A stretch of DNA of 64,000 bases, taken from NCBI RefSeq assembly GCF_005434915.1, contig NZ_SKCG01000004.1, positions 1 through 64,000 of the forward strand, in the 5' to 3' direction. This document shows positions 40,896-49,477 of this stretch, piece by piece (positions within the stretch are counted from its first letter, which is position 1; every line of letters begins with the position of its first letter). The notes beneath the pieces were generated by a model that saw only the letters and a program-made list of their open reading frames with translations, ran no database searches and was not told where the DNA came from. Source of the DNA: Aurantiacibacter suaedae. GTDB lineage: Bacteria > Pseudomonadota > Alphaproteobacteria > Sphingomonadales > Sphingomonadaceae. The translations under genes and the position numbers were made by a program.

Positions 40896-42319
40896 CCAAA
40901 CCTCCGCCGCAGCGCCGCCAGCGCGCGGGCGATCCGCTTGACCGGGGCGCTGAACACCAGCGGTTCCCACGCGGCGAAGGCTCCGGCCTTGGTGATCTCG
41001 CCGCGCGTGGGATAGGCGATGATCGCCGAGCCCAGCGCAAAGGTACCTGCCTTGCCGGTGATCGTCTGCGCGAGCGGCAGGAGCATATCGCCCGCCCCCT
41101 CGCCGCAGACGCTCGCGCCGACCAGCTTGCGCCCCTTCATCACCAGCTTGAGCTGGCCGTCCATCGCGCCCTCGGTCACGGCGCGGTCGTTGTGCGAAAA
41201 GTCCTCCCGCACGATGCGCACCTTGTCACCGAATTTCTTGCGCGCTTGAGCTTCGGTCAGACCCACCTGACCCACCTCGGGTGCGGTGTAGGTGCACCAG
41301 GGCAGCGCGGCCCAGTCCACCTTGGTGGGCACGCCAAGCGATATGTCGAGCGCCACGTTAGAACCTTCATAGCCCGCGACATGGGTCAGCCGTGGCCCAT
41401 CGCGGCAGTCGCCGATGGCGTAGATATGCTTCAGGCTGGTGCGGCGGCGCGCATCGACGGCAATCCCGTTGCTGCCGAATTTCATACCCAACTCCGCTAG
41501 GCCCATTCCCGCCCCCCGCGCCTTGCGCCCGGTGGCGACAAGCACATGGCTGCCCTCGATCACCGCGCCGTCATCCAGCGTGAGCGCAATAGCGCCATCG
41601 GTGCCCATCGCGCGCACGGCTGTTCCGCTGACGAAGCGCACCCCGTCCGCTTCCATCGCCGCCTTGGCCAGTGCCGCCGATTCGCGGTCATCGCGCGACA
41701 GGATTTCGCCGCGCTCGATCAGCGTCACTTGCGAGCCGAGGCGGCAGAAGGCCTGCGCCATCTCCATCCCCACCGCGCCGCCGCCGAGCACGATCAGCCG
41801 CGAAGGCAGACGGGAGAGCTGGAACAGGTTCTCATTCGTAAGGAAGGGCAAGGAGGCCAGCCCCTCTATCGGCGGCACCGCAGGCTCAGAGCCGAGCGCC
41901 AGCACGATTCGCGGTGCAGCAAGGGTATGACCCGCAACCGCGACCGTGCGCGGCCCCGTCAACCGCGCGGTGCCCCGGAATATCTCGCAGCCCATGGCTT
42001 CGAATCGCGCGGGATCGTCGTGCGGGGCGATGGTGGCGATGCTCGTCTCTACATGCACGCGCACCCCGTCCCAGTCGATCCGCGCGCCGTTCACGCTCAC
42101 CCCGAACCGCGCGCCGCGCCTTGCCTCGTAAGCGCGCCGAGCGGCCGCAATCAGGGCTTTCGACGGTACGCAACCGTTGTTCAGGCACTCGCCGCCAAAG
42201 GCGCCGCGCTCGACCAGCGCGACCTTGAGGCCGAACAGGCCGCAGCCGCCAGCCGCCGTGAGACCAGCGGCACCGGCGCCGATCACGATTACGTCATGGG
42301 TATAGGTTTGTGAGGGCAT
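40892..42319 (-). CDS. Mercuric-reductase-like FAD/NAD(P) disulfide oxidoreductase
   Basis: The 475-residue class I flavoprotein has the FAD-binding VIVIGAGAAGLTAAGGCGLFG, redox disulfide GGECLNNGCVPSKAL, the NAD(P) site VLGGGAVGMEMAQAFCRLGS and YAIGDCRDGPRLTHVA. The C-terminal segment has AYPTRGEITK where lipoamide dehydrogenases carry the His-Glu pair. It lacks the MerA heavy-metal domain and the C-terminal vicinal cysteines, so mercury reduction is unlikely. It overlaps the radical SAM gene and is divergent from arsM, with 63 bases between them. Confidence 0.83.
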   Translation of the reverse strand: MPSQTYTHDVIVIGAGAAGLTAAGGCGLFGLKVALVERGAFGGECLNNGCVPSKALIAAARRAYEARRGARFGVSVNGARIDWDGVRVHVETSIATIAPHDDPARFEAMGCEIFRGTARLTGPRTVAVAGHTLAAPRIVLALGSEPAVPPIEGLASLPFLTNENLFQLSRLPSRLIVLGGGAVGMEMAQAFCRLGSQVTLIERGEILSRDDRESAALAKAAMEADGVRFVSGTAVRAMGTDGAIALTLDDGAVIEGSHVLVATGRKARGAGMGLAELGMKFGSNGIAVDARRRTSLKHIYAIGDCRDGPRLTHVAGYEGSNVALDISLGVPTKVDWAALPWCTYTAPEVGQVGLTEAQARKKFGDKVRIVREDFSHNDRAVTEGAMDGQLKLVMKGRKLVGASVCGEGAGDMLLPLAQTITGKAGTFALGSAIIAYPTRGEITKAGAFAAWEPLVFSAPVKRIARALAALRRRFG

Positions 42320-42382
42320 TGCGCGATGAATGTAACGTCGCCATTGGGGATTGCTACAGGGGAACCAACGAAGGAACCCGCG

Positions 42383-43429
42383 ATGCTTGAAAACGCGCAA
42401 GACTATTATGGCAAGGTGCTGTCTGGCTCGGCCGACCTGCGCACCGATGCCTGCTGCACCGCCGAGATGCCTTCAGAGACGGTGCGCCGCGCCTTGGCCA
42501 ATGTCCACGAAGATGTCCGCGCACGTTACTATGGCTGCGGGCTGGTGGTTCCGCAGGCCATCGAAGGTGCACATGTGCTCGATCTCGGCTCGGGCGCGGG
42601 GCAGGACGCCTATCTGCTGGCGCAAATGGTCGGCGCAAAAGGTTCGGTCACCGGGGTCGACGCCACACCCGAACAGCTCGCCGTGGCCGAGGCGCACAAG
42701 GACTGGCACGCCGACAAATTCGGCTATGCCAATGTCCGCTTCGTCGAGGGCGATATCGAGAAGCTCGACGCGCTCGACCTCGCGCCCGAGAGCTTCGACG
42801 TGATCGTCTCCAACTGTGTGATCAATCTCGTGGCTGACAAGGCCGCGGTGTTCCGCGCCGCGCACAGGCTGCTGAAGCCAGGCGGCGAGCTGTATTTCTC
42901 CGACGTCTATGCCGACCGCCGCGTCCCCGCGCACCTGCTCGACGATCCCGTTCTGCACGGCGAGTGCCTGTCGGGCGCGCTTTACTGGGGCGACTTCGAT
43001 CGGCTCGCGAAGGAGGCGGGCTTTGCCGATCCGCGCCTCGTCACCGACCGCCCGCTGGCGATCAACGACCGCGCGGTGGCCGCCAAGCTCACGGGCATCG
43101 GCTTCGTCTCGGCCACCTGGCGGCTGTTCAAGCTCGACGGGCTGGAGCCGCAGTGCGAGGACTATGGGCAGGCCGTCCGCTACAATGGCACGGTGGCGGG
43201 GGAGGAAGATGTGTTCCACCTCGACGCGCACCACGCCATCGAAGCTGGGAAGACCTTCCCGGTCTGCGGCAATAGCTGGCTGATGCTCGAACAGACCCGC
43301 TTTGCCCCGCATTTCGAGTTCATCGGCGATTTCTCGAAGCACTACGGCGTGTTTCCCGGCTGCGGCACGGCTATGCCCTTCGGCCAGTCGGGCACCAACC
43401 CGGCCAAGAGCGAAACAGCCTGTTGCTGA
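42383..43429 (+). CDS. arsM: Arsenite methyltransferase ArsM
   Basis: The SAM-dependent methyltransferase has 348 residues. The SAM site is VLDLGSGAGQDAYLLAQMVG. The four cysteines of ArsM enzymes are present: Cys24/25 (DACCTAEMP), Cys52 (YYGCGLVVP), Cys145 (VSNCVINLV) and Cys195 (HGECLSG). The spacing 24-52 and 145-195 is as in algal ArsM. It methylates trivalent arsenic in the cytoplasm. I chose ATG 42383, after AAGGA, over ATG 42326. The epimerase gene overlaps its end. No arsR gene is visible. Confidence 0.9.
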   Translation: MLENAQDYYGKVLSGSADLRTDACCTAEMPSETVRRALANVHEDVRARYYGCGLVVPQAIEGAHVLDLGSGAGQDAYLLAQMVGAKGSVTGVDATPEQLAVAEAHKDWHADKFGYANVRFVEGDIEKLDALDLAPESFDVIVSNCVINLVADKAAVFRAAHRLLKPGGELYFSDVYADRRVPAHLLDDPVLHGECLSGALYWGDFDRLAKEAGFADPRLVTDRPLAINDRAVAAKLTGIGFVSATWRLFKLDGLEPQCEDYGQAVRYNGTVAGEEDVFHLDAHHAIEAGKTFPVCGNSWLMLEQTRFAPHFEFIGDFSKHYGVFPGCGTAMPFGQSGTNPAKSETACC

Positions 43430-44424
43430 CCGTCCTCGTCACGGGTGCGGCTGGCCTGATCGGCGGCGAGGTCTGCGCGCGACTGGCGGCGCGGGGACAC
43501 CGCGTGATCGGCATGGTGCACCGCCGCGGCGAGGTGCTCGGCAACGATGGCACGCCGGTGCCGCTGGCCCGCATGGTGGACGGCGATATCACCGCGCCGC
43601 TGATGGGGCTCAATCCGGCGGAGCTGCGCTGCGACGTGGTCATTCACTGCGCCGCCAGCCTCGTGTTCGATGCGCCAGAGCCGGTGCTGGAGGCGATCAA
43701 TGTCGAGGGCACCCGCAATGCGCTTGCCTTTGCACAGGCGGCGGGCGCAGGATTTCTCCATGTCAGCACCGCCTATGTCTGCGGGCTGGAGCAAGGCGCG
43801 ATTGCCGAGGCCCCGGTGCCGCCCGGAAGGAAATTCGCGAACAACTACGAAGCGAGCAAGGCGCGCGGCGAAGCGGCGGTCGAGCAGTCGGGCCTGCCCT
43901 TCGTGATCGCCCGCCCCTCGATCGTGCTGGGCGACCATGCCACCGGCACGATCCGCGACTTTCCCACCCTGTGCAACGTGTTCCGCCTGATGGCACGCGG
44001 ACGGTTGACGCAGTTCCCGGCGGCGGAAGGGGCGACGCTTGACCTCGTGCCGATATGCCATGTTGCGGAAGGGATCGCGCGGCTGGCCGAGCATTTCGAC
44101 GCAGCACAAGGCCACCATGTCCACCTCACCGCCGACAGCCCGCTCCCGGCCCGCGCACTGGCCGATGCCGTGTGCCGCCATCCGCATTTGCAGCATCCTG
44201 AGGTGGTCGATCCGGCGCAGTTCGACATCGCGGTCCTCCCGCGCGTGGCGCAGGCGATGCTAGCGACCTACGGCTCCTACTTCACCCGCGACCCGCGCTT
44301 CGTTGCTGAAAACATCACTCGGCTGACCGGCCTCACCTGCCCGCCCACCGATGCCGCGTGGATCGACCGGCTGGTCGCCTATGCCTTTACCCGCGACTAC
44401 CTGCCCAGCCCGCCACTGGCCTAA
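43423..44424 (+). CDS. NAD-dependent epimerase/dehydratase (extended SDR)
   Basis: The protein of about 333 residues has the dinucleotide motif VLVTGAAGLIGGEVCARLAA and the YxxxK dyad in NNYEASKARGE, with HVSTAYVCG upstream. It would act on a nucleotide sugar or similar. There is no ATG; TTG 43423 or CTG 43426 inside the arsM stop region is the likely start, so translation is coupled to arsM. It is convergent with the glycosyltransferase gene. In this setting it may supply or modify the sugar part of an arsenosugar; this is inference. Confidence 0.8.
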   Translation: MLTVLVTGAAGLIGGEVCARLAARGHRVIGMVHRRGEVLGNDGTPVPLARMVDGDITAPLMGLNPAELRCDVVIHCAASLVFDAPEPVLEAINVEGTRNALAFAQAAGAGFLHVSTAYVCGLEQGAIAEAPVPPGRKFANNYEASKARGEAAVEQSGLPFVIARPSIVLGDHATGTIRDFPTLCNVFRLMARGRLTQFPAAEGATLDLVPICHVAEGIARLAEHFDAAQGHHVHLTADSPLPARALADAVCRHPHLQHPEVVDPAQFDIAVLPRVAQAMLATYGSYFTRDPRFVAENITRLTGLTCPPTDAAWIDRLVAYAFTRDYLPSPPLA

Positions 44425-45146
44425 CGCACGTCCGGATAATGCCGCTCCAGCCCCTCGCGCGCACCCAGAGCCCAGCTCAGCCCGACCCTGAAATAAATCC
44501 AGTTCGCCTTGAGCGCCCCCCATTCGGCGATCCGCCGGTCGGAGGTTTCGACCGCGCGCGGCACCATCCGCACCCGCCCGAGCGCGGCAAGGCGGATGCA
44601 CAGATCGGCCTCCTCCATCACCATCGCCTGCGGGTCGCAGCCGCCCACCTCCAGGAACTGCTCGCGGCGGAAGAACATGGCGTGGTCGCCGAACAGCAAC
44701 CGCGCCCCGCGAAAGAATAGCCTAGGATAGAACAGCAGCGGGGCGTACCAGGTCTTCGCCCAGTTGTGCGCGGTGGTGCCCCAGCGCGTTTTCTCGGGCC
44801 CGCGAATAATCGGGGTGAAGCTGGCGAGCGAAACCTTCGGATCGGACAGTGCGGCCTCCACCACCTGCACCGCATCGCTTGGTAAAACGGTGTCGGCGTG
44901 GAGGATCAGCACATGCTCGCCCTGCGCCGCCTCTACGCCCGCGTTGATCTGGCGACCGCGACCGCGCTGCGTGGAGATCACCCGCCAGCCCTGCGCCTCG
45001 GCCAGCGCCACGGACTGGTCCTCGCTGCCGCCGTCGATGCACAGCACCTCGTGCGGCGGCGGGTCGAGCCTTGCCAGACTGGCCGCCAGCGCAGGCAGGG
45101 CTTTGGCCTCGTTGAGCATCGGGATAGCGATGGTGAGGCGGCTCAC
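44421..45146 (-). CDS. TIGR04283-family glycosyltransferase (arsenosugar-associated)
   Basis: The 241-residue GT2-type enzyme has the nucleotide-sugar fold LTIAIPMLNEAKALPALAAS, LCIDGGSEDQS, and the DxD-like LILHADTVLP. It also has the FGDHAMFFRREQFLEVGG and MEEADLCIRL segments. The family is regularly found with TIGR04282 proteins and arsM/arsS, hence its label as an arsenosugar-biosynthesis glycosyltransferase. GTG 45146 overlaps the preceding stop (GTGA). Its stop overlaps that of the epimerase on the other strand. Confidence 0.84.
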   Translation of the reverse strand: MSRLTIAIPMLNEAKALPALAASLARLDPPPHEVLCIDGGSEDQSVALAEAQGWRVISTQRGRGRQINAGVEAAQGEHVLILHADTVLPSDAVQVVEAALSDPKVSLASFTPIIRGPEKTRWGTTAHNWAKTWYAPLLFYPRLFFRGARLLFGDHAMFFRREQFLEVGGCDPQAMVMEEADLCIRLAALGRVRMVPRAVETSDRRIAEWGALKANWIYFRVGLSWALGAREGLERHYPDVR

Positions 45147-45727
45147 GCGGACAGGTCCGGCCAGCGGGCGAGATCTTCGGGCCGGTCGCAATCGGCCAGC
45201 ATTGGCAGGCTGCGCCATTCAACGCCGCGCTCGGCCAGCCGCCGCTCGGTCTCGGCACGCACGGTGGATATGCCCCAGGCCATGCCGCCAAACAGGAACG
45301 GCACCGGCTCGCAGAAAGCGAGCAGGTAGTAGCCGCCGTCCTCCGCCGGACCGATGGCCACCGGCACCTCGGCCAGCGCTGCTGCGGCCGCGCGCAGGTG
45401 GTCTGCCGCAAGATCGGGAATATCGGCGCCGAGCAGGATCGCGGGCGCGGGCACCCGCGCCAAGCGCGCGCCAAGGTCACCCTCGCCCTGTTCGGCCAAT
45501 CGCACATCCTCGCCAAGCCATGCGGTGAAATCGCCAAGCGCCGCGCCGCTGGCATAGAGCACCAGGTCCAGTCCACTTTCGCGCACCGTGGCAATGGTAC
45601 GCTCGACCAGCCTTCGGTGCAGCTGTGCCGCGCCCTCCTCGCCCAGGGCCGGGATCAGCCGCGTCTTGACCTCTCCGGCGCGCGGATACTTGGCGAACAG
45701 GGCAACGGTCGGGCGCAATGCATCCAT
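45143..45727 (-). CDS. TIGR04282-family glycosyltransferase (DUF2064, arsenosugar-associated)
   Basis: The 194-residue protein has the CofC/GT-A-like pattern VALFAKYPRAGEVKTRLIPALG, AILLGADIPDLAADHLRAA and AIGPAEDGGYYLLAF, typical of DUF2064. It is translationally coupled to the TIGR04283 gene, the usual pairing. Its probable role is nucleotidyl or glycosyl transfer in arsenosugar or related glycoside synthesis. ATG 45727 is used; an adjacent GTG at 45730 is possible. Confidence 0.84.
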   Translation of the reverse strand: MDALRPTVALFAKYPRAGEVKTRLIPALGEEGAAQLHRRLVERTIATVRESGLDLVLYASGAALGDFTAWLGEDVRLAEQGEGDLGARLARVPAPAILLGADIPDLAADHLRAAAAALAEVPVAIGPAEDGGYYLLAFCEPVPFLFGGMAWGISTVRAETERRLAERGVEWRSLPMLADCDRPEDLARWPDLSA

Positions 45728-45779
45728 CACCGAGCCTTAGCGGCTTGTCGCGCGCAAGGCGAAGGCTCATCGTTGCGCG

Positions 45780-46586
45780 ATGGCCTCGCGACTCGTCAAA
45801 CTTGCCGGAATGGTGCTCGGCGCGGGAGCCGTGGGCGCGCTGCTCTATGCCGAACGCGCCCGCCCCTTGCGCCGACAAACTCGCAAGGCCGCCCCGCGTA
45901 TCGCCCGCAATGTGACGATGGGCGCAGCCTGCCAGGCCGCAATCATGGCCGCCGAGATTCCGTTGACCGAGCGCATCGCCACCCGCAATGCCGCACGCAG
46001 GCGCGGGCTATCAGGCCTGTTCGGCGGCGGCATTCTCGGCGGCGCTCTCGCCTTCCTCGCAATGGATTACGGGTTCTACCTCTGGCACGTCGCCACCCAC
46101 AAGGTGCCGCTGCTGTGGCGTTTCCACCGCGTCCACCACGTCGACCCCGACATGGACGCCTCGACCGCAATCCGCTTCCACTTCGTCGACATGGTCGTCT
46201 CGCTGCCCTGGCGACTGGTGCAGGTGCGCGTCTCGGGCATCGGCCCGCGCGGGCTCGCGGCATGGCGCAAGTTCTTCCTGTTCTCGGTGCTGTTCCACCA
46301 TTCCAACTGGCGTCTGCCGCGCGGGCTCGATGAAGCGCTGAGCAAACACATCACCACCCCGCGCATGCACGGCATCCACCACAGCCAGACCCCTTGCGAG
46401 ATGGACTCCAACTGGTCCTCCGGGATCGCCTGGTGGGACCACCTGCACCGAACCTTTCGCAACGATGTGCCCGCCCACAGCATCACCATCGGCGTCGACG
46501 ATCCACTGGCAGAGCGCGACATCCCCCTGCTGCCCGCCCTCAAGGCGCCCTTCGCGCCTCGGCCCGCAATCCGCGCGCTTGCCTGA
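45780..46586 (+). CDS. Sterol desaturase/fatty-acid hydroxylase family protein (second paralogue)
   Basis: The 268-residue membrane protein has histidine boxes HVATH, HRVHHVD, HH (VLFHHSN) and HGIHHSQ, which together bind a diiron centre. About four helices lie in the first 130 residues. Relatives hydroxylate carotenoids, sterols or fatty acids; the size is closer to beta-carotene-hydroxylase-like desaturases. It differs in length and sequence from the protein at 18279-19277 and has no copy of the dyad element upstream. It is divergent from the glycosyltransferase pair with a 52-base gap. Confidence 0.82.
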   Translation: MASRLVKLAGMVLGAGAVGALLYAERARPLRRQTRKAAPRIARNVTMGAACQAAIMAAEIPLTERIATRNAARRRGLSGLFGGGILGGALAFLAMDYGFYLWHVATHKVPLLWRFHRVHHVDPDMDASTAIRFHFVDMVVSLPWRLVQVRVSGIGPRGLAAWRKFFLFSVLFHHSNWRLPRGLDEALSKHITTPRMHGIHHSQTPCEMDSNWSSGIAWWDHLHRTFRNDVPAHSITIGVDDPLAERDIPLLPALKAPFAPRPAIRALA

Positions 46587-46697
46587 AAGGCCGCCCTGCC
46601 CCGTCCGACTTGTGCAAGCTGCCGGTCTGGTCTAGCCTCTTGTCAGGTTCCGCGGCTTAGCTGCTGCGGGTTTTGAAGTTTTGGAAAGTATCAAGCG

Positions 46698-47912
46698 ATG
46701 GCGGAGACAGGCCCGCCGGACAAGCGCGACAGCGCTGCACGCCCCGCATCGGGGAGGCGGCGTCGGCGCCCCCACCGAGGGAGAGCGTCCTCCCGCAAGT
46801 CCGGCATCACACCACGCAAGCCCCCCGAGGCACAAGCGCCAGCTGCAAGGCGCGCTGAACCAGACCAGCCGGCACAGCCGCATCCGGGCGGCCCGCAAAC
46901 CGCCAATCAGGCCTATGCCGCGATCGATCTTGGCACCAACAATTGCCGCCTGCTGATCGCCCGCCCCGAAGACGAAAACTTCACGGTGATCGACGCTTTC
47001 AGCCGGGTGGTTCGGCTCGGCGAAGGGCTGGCGCAAACGGGCCGCCTGAGCGACGAGGCGATGGACCGCGCGCTCGGCGCCTTGCATGTGTGCGCCGACA
47101 AGCTGCGCAAGCGAAAGGTCTACCTCGCCCGCTCGGTCGCTACCGAGGCCTGCCGCCGGGCCAGCAATGGCGATGAGTTTATCGAGCGGGTACGCCGCGA
47201 AACCGGCATTGCCCTCAATGTCATCACCGCCGAGGAGGAAGCGCGGTTGGCCGTGCTGGGCTGCCATATCCTGTTAGAAGACGGGCGCGGCCCAGCGGTG
47301 ATCTTCGACATCGGCGGCGGCTCGACCGAGCTGGTGCTGATCGAATCGGGCGGCCCCGTGCCGCGCATCCTCGATTGGCAGTCGGTCCCCTGGGGTGTTG
47401 TGTCGCTGTCCGAAACGGTCGGGCTGGAACCGAAGGACAAGGACGGCCGCGTTGCCCGCTACGAAGACATGCGGAGCCTGGTGCGCGACAGCTTCGCCGA
47501 ATTTGCCGAACGTATCGAAAGCCGCCGCACCGACGACCTTCGCCTGCTCGGCACCAGCGGAACCGTCACCACGCTTGCCAGCGTCCACCTCAAGCTGCCG
47601 CAATACGATCGCAAGGCGGTCGACGGGCTGATCGTGCCCGCCCTCGATATGCGCGCGATCTCCTCCGGGCTCGCTTCGATGTCGCCAGCCGAGCGCGGCA
47701 GGCTGGGCTGCATCGGCACCGAACGGGCAGAGCTGGTGGTGGCAGGCTGCGCGATCCTCGAAGCCATACTCGACATCTGGCCTGCCGAGCGGCTGGGCGT
47801 GGCCGACCGGGGCATTCGCGAAGGCATCCTGCGCTCGTTGATGGCCGCCGATGCCGAAGGGCAAGCGGCAAAACAGGCGCTGTATCTACTGCGCCAGAAA
47901 GAGAACCACTGA
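46698..47912 (+). CDS. Ppx/GppA-family exopolyphosphatase/pppGpp phosphohydrolase
   Basis: The 404-residue protein has an unusually basic, disordered N-terminal extension of about 70 residues, then the ASKHA-fold Ppx/GppA domain: AAIDLGTNNCRLLIARP, FDIGGGSTELVLIE and LLGTSGTVTTLASV. It degrades polyphosphate or pppGpp and so links to starvation signalling. It is coupled to rlmE by TGATG overlap, a common alphaproteobacterial pair. The start ATG at 46698 is the first; a shorter start is possible because the extension is not conserved. Confidence 0.86.
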   Translation: MAETGPPDKRDSAARPASGRRRRRPHRGRASSRKSGITPRKPPEAQAPAARRAEPDQPAQPHPGGPQTANQAYAAIDLGTNNCRLLIARPEDENFTVIDAFSRVVRLGEGLAQTGRLSDEAMDRALGALHVCADKLRKRKVYLARSVATEACRRASNGDEFIERVRRETGIALNVITAEEEARLAVLGCHILLEDGRGPAVIFDIGGGSTELVLIESGGPVPRILDWQSVPWGVVSLSETVGLEPKDKDGRVARYEDMRSLVRDSFAEFAERIESRRTDDLRLLGTSGTVTTLASVHLKLPQYDRKAVDGLIVPALDMRAISSGLASMSPAERGRLGCIGTERAELVVAGCAILEAILDIWPAERLGVADRGIREGILRSLMAADAEGQAAKQALYLLRQKENH

Positions 47913-48598
47913 TGGCACGGGCAGGACAGGATTCGGTTCGCCGGCTGAAATCGAACAAGAAGCGCAAGGCCAGCTCGAACAGCTGGCTTACGCGGCAACT
48001 GAACGATCCTTACGTCAAACTGGCCAAGGAACAGGGCTGGCGCAGCCGCGCCGCGTTCAAGCTGATCGAACTCGACGACCGCTTCGGCCTTGTAAAAGGC
48101 GCGAAGCGGGTGGTCGATCTCGGCTGCGCGCCGGGCGGCTGGTCGCAGGTGGTGCGCAAGCGCGCGCCGGGCGCGGCGGTGGTCGGCATCGATCTGCTGG
48201 AGGTCGAACCGATCGACGGCGTGACGATCTTCCAGCTCGACTTCATGGCCGACGAGGCGCCCGGCCTGCTGACCGACACGCTCGACGGCCCGCCCGATCT
48301 GGTGATTTCCGACATGGCCGCCAACACCGTGGGCCACAAGCAGACCGACCACCTGCGCACCATGGCGCTGGTGGAAACGGCGGCGCACTTCGCGGTCGAG
48401 GTTCTGGCCGAGGGCGGCAGCTTCGTGGCCAAGGGGTTTGCCGGCGGCACCGATGCCGAATTGCTCGCCCTGCTCAAGCGCCATTTCAAAACGGTGAAGC
48501 ACGCCAAGCCGCCCGCTAGCCGCAAGGGCAGCTCGGAGTGGTTCGTGGTGGCGCAGGGCTTCAAGGGCCGGAGCGAAACGGAGGACAGCGAGACCTGA
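47912..48598 (+). CDS. rlmE: 23S rRNA 2'-O-ribose U2552 methyltransferase
   Basis: RlmE (FtsJ/RrmJ) methylates U2552 in the A loop of 23S rRNA during late 50S assembly. The 228-residue protein has a basic start (RRLKSNKKRKASSNSWLTRQ), the catalytic lysine in RSRAAFKLIELD, the SAM motif VVDLGCAPGGWSQV, the catalytic aspartate in VISDMAANTVG and the lysine in FVAKGFAGG. Its start shares a base with the ppx stop. It ends 20 bases before a terminator. Confidence 0.94.
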   Translation: MARAGQDSVRRLKSNKKRKASSNSWLTRQLNDPYVKLAKEQGWRSRAAFKLIELDDRFGLVKGAKRVVDLGCAPGGWSQVVRKRAPGAAVVGIDLLEVEPIDGVTIFQLDFMADEAPGLLTDTLDGPPDLVISDMAANTVGHKQTDHLRTMALVETAAHFAVEVLAEGGSFVAKGFAGGTDAELLALLKRHFKTVKHAKPPASRKGSSEWFVVAQGFKGRSETEDSET

Positions 48599-48618
48599 GC
48601 TTTCGCATAGCGCAAAGA

Positions 48619-48649
48619 AAAAGGGCCGGGATTATCCCGGCCCTTTTTT
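48619..48649. terminator. Rho-independent terminator after rlmE (bidirectional)
   Basis: AAAAGGGCCGGGAT and ATCCCGGCCCTTTT form a stem around a one- to three-base loop, followed by T6 on the plus strand and, on the minus strand, by TTTTTC from the A run before it. It serves both rlmE and the convergent cytochrome gene. Confidence 0.92.
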
Positions 48650-48686
48650 CATTGTCAGCAAAGCCTAGCGTGGCTGGCGCAACAGG

Positions 48687-49343
48687 TCAGTCGGCCACGA
48701 CCACTTCGTCTTCCTCGGGCGCGGCTTCGGATGGCTCATCGGCCGAAGCTTCAGCATCTGCACCTTCGTTCTCCATCGCGAGCGCAGCATCGGGTTCTTC
48801 GGTTTCCTCTGCTTCCGGCTCGGGCAGATCGGGGCCGCCGCCGTTGGCACGCAGATAAAGAATGACGTTCGCGCGATCCTCAGCCGAGGACAGGCCCGCG
48901 AAGCTCATCTTCGTGCCATCGGCGAAGCCGCGCGGGCTGGTCAGCCAGTGGTCCATGTTCTCATAGGTCCAGTCACCGCCGTGGCCCGAGAGCGCGCTCG
49001 AATAGGCGAAGCCCGGCTCATGCTGGCCAATCGGCTTGCCCAGCACGCCATAGAGGTTCGGGCCGATACCGTCGGCACCGCCCTGCGCGATGGTGTGGCA
49101 GGCCATGCACTTGGCGAAAACCGCCTCGCCCTTGCCGGCATCGCCGGTGGTGAGCAGCGTCGCCAGAGACGGACCGGCATCGGCCCCGCCTTCTCCCTCG
49201 TCGGCGACGATAACGTAGCCCGGATTTTCCGGCGTTTCTGCTTTGTCAGCATGGAAAACACGCGAACTGATCGCAGTCAGCCCGAGTGCAATGACGCCGG
49301 AGAAAAGAACCCAGCCAAAGATAGTGTTGAGACGATCGCCCAT
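48687..49343 (-). CDS. Membrane-anchored class I cytochrome c
   Basis: The 218-residue protein has an uncleaved N-terminal helix (IFGWVLFSGVIALGLTAIS), a linker, and one c-type domain with CMACH and the axial methionine in FADGTKMSFAGL. The layout is CycM-like: an electron shuttle between the bc1 complex and terminal oxidase, held in the inner membrane. The last 45 residues are an odd, highly acidic Glu/Ala tail (EPEAEETEEP and onward) not needed for the fold. The ATG at 49343 faces pheA divergently. Confidence 0.88.
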   Translation of the reverse strand: MGDRLNTIFGWVLFSGVIALGLTAISSRVFHADKAETPENPGYVIVADEGEGGADAGPSLATLLTTGDAGKGEAVFAKCMACHTIAQGGADGIGPNLYGVLGKPIGQHEPGFAYSSALSGHGGDWTYENMDHWLTSPRGFADGTKMSFAGLSSAEDRANVILYLRANGGGPDLPEPEAEETEEPDAALAMENEGADAEASADEPSEAAPEEDEVVVAD

Positions 49344-49477
49344 AGTCCGGTCGCGTTTCTGCTTGTGTTGCCCGATTTCGTAGGCGCTCTAGGGGCTGCT
49401 TGCCCTATGTGCAAGACCCGAAAGGCGCTTCTACGCGCTTGGCAGCGCCGCCACGCCCGGCTACCGGCTGTGCCGCT

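Noticed and set aside
40892-42319. Mercuric reductase
   Set aside because: The redox disulfide fits the superfamily, but the N-terminal metal-binding domain and the C-terminal cysteine pair of MerA are missing, and no mer genes are nearby.
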